From VBDM01 sp049663805 (GTDB lineage Bacteria > Pseudomonadota > Gammaproteobacteria > Burkholderiales > SG8-39), in the NCBI GenBank assembly GCA_049663805.1, contig JBATEB010000352.1:1-13461 (forward strand): a stretch of 13,461 bases of DNA. The letters run 5' to 3'. Position 1 is the first letter of the stretch; every line of letters starts with the position of its first letter. Below, piece by piece: positions 13,255 through 13,461 of this stretch. A program made the translations under genes and the position numbers. Below the pieces are notes generated by a model. It was given only the letters and a program-made list of their open reading frames with translations, had not been told where the DNA came from and made no database searches.

Positions 13255-13461
13255 GGTCATCGCCACCCAGTGTTATCGTTGTCCTGGAAAACAGGTTCGC
13301 CGTCTCGTTCGACAGACGCGACGCCGACATGTCGAAGTATTTGGGCGTGATCTCCACGCCGATGCTGTTGCGGCCCCATTTCGCGGCGGCCACGTTGGTC
13401 GTGCCGGTGCCCATGAAGGGATCGAGCACCATGTCTCCGACAAAGCTGAACATGCGGATCA
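13100..13461 (-). CDS. DNA methyltransferase (N4-cytosine/N6-adenine, beta-class order), C-terminal part
   Basis: The frame is open at the right edge (IRMFSFVGDMVLDPFMGTGTT), so the start and the catalytic (D/S/N)PPY motif lie outside. The visible motif I, DPFMGTGTT, followed by AAAKWGRNSIGVEITPKYFDMSASRL, lies near the C-terminus, the order of beta-class enzymes such as DpnA-like methylases. It would protect DNA from the endonuclease encoded next. After ETANLFSRTTITL the frame runs on for about 50 Lys/Arg-rich residues, overlapping the endonuclease gene by about 155 bp in another frame; the true end was probably near 13254, so a lost stop codon or frameshift is possible. The ATG at 13453 is internal. 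Confidence 0.8.
   Translation of the reverse strand, partial: IRMFSFVGDMVLDPFMGTGTTNVAAAKWGRNSIGVEITPKYFDMSASRLSNETANLFSRTTITLGGDDHGKLRQNYSGRYKKRHPALLENKNRTAKTRAARRKSSRPGKKSSGDRRKAA

Noticed and set aside
11687..13461. An integron cassette array or transposon as the cause of the mosaic.
   Set aside because: I found no attC-like site, integrase, transposase or terminal inverted repeats in the window.

Overview
The window reads as chromosomal DNA of a high-GC betaproteobacterium, most likely Burkholderiales-like. The support is a Bug/TctC-type solute receptor, a SoxB with a very short Tat leader, a PA4780-type RIO kinase, and GC near 70% in the rows I sampled. This placement is inferred from gene content; there is no rRNA or marker gene to fix it.

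Region 1 (1-2643): the 3' end of an FMN-dependent alpha-hydroxy-acid oxidase (+), an SRAP-domain protein of the YedK/HMCES type (-), an orphan Bug-family receptor (-), a 328-bp divergent spacer, and a small winged-helix protein (+). Region 2 (2693-6614, - strand): soxB (thiosulfohydrolase) and, upstream, a large secreted multicopper oxidase of the bilirubin oxidase/CotA type. No other sox gene is visible. soxB has its own near-consensus sigma70 promoter, an 11-bp inverted repeat over the -35 box, and an 11-codon leader ORF that carries the good Shine-Dalgarno site and ends by overlapping the soxB GTG start. Region 3 (6615-8882): a divergent spacer with an FNR/Anr-like box spaced as in class II promoters, a RIO kinase (+), a glutathione S-transferase (-), and a small YvlD/holin-4_2-like membrane protein (+).

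Region 4 (8935-13461, all - strand) is a compact accessory run. In transcription order it holds the C-terminal part of a beta-class DNA methyltransferase, a broken PaeR7I/XhoI-type restriction endonuclease, an antitoxin, a truncated ParE-like toxin fused in frame to a SAM methyltransferase, a DUF2269-type membrane protein, a nucleotidyltransferase remnant with its small companion gene, an SDR with a degenerate catalytic motif, an uncharacterised helical protein, and a MESH1-like (p)ppGpp hydrolase. Most neighbours overlap by 1-32 bp or are separated by a few bases, so most of this run is probably co-transcribed.

The most unusual part is 11687-13461. GC falls to about 52% (hand count, 13021-13260). 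The restriction gene is cut off before its catalytic core and joined to a 38-nt sliver encoding the AdoMet-binding motif of the same methyltransferase family found 820 bp away; 32 nt of it are identical and the two remaining differences are synonymous. The methyltransferase itself is joined to a ParE toxin that lacks its last strands. This looks like a recombination scar or island edge, though an assembly misjoin at a repeat of about 31-32 nt must be excluded. No tRNA, rRNA, insertion sequence or CRISPR array was recognised.
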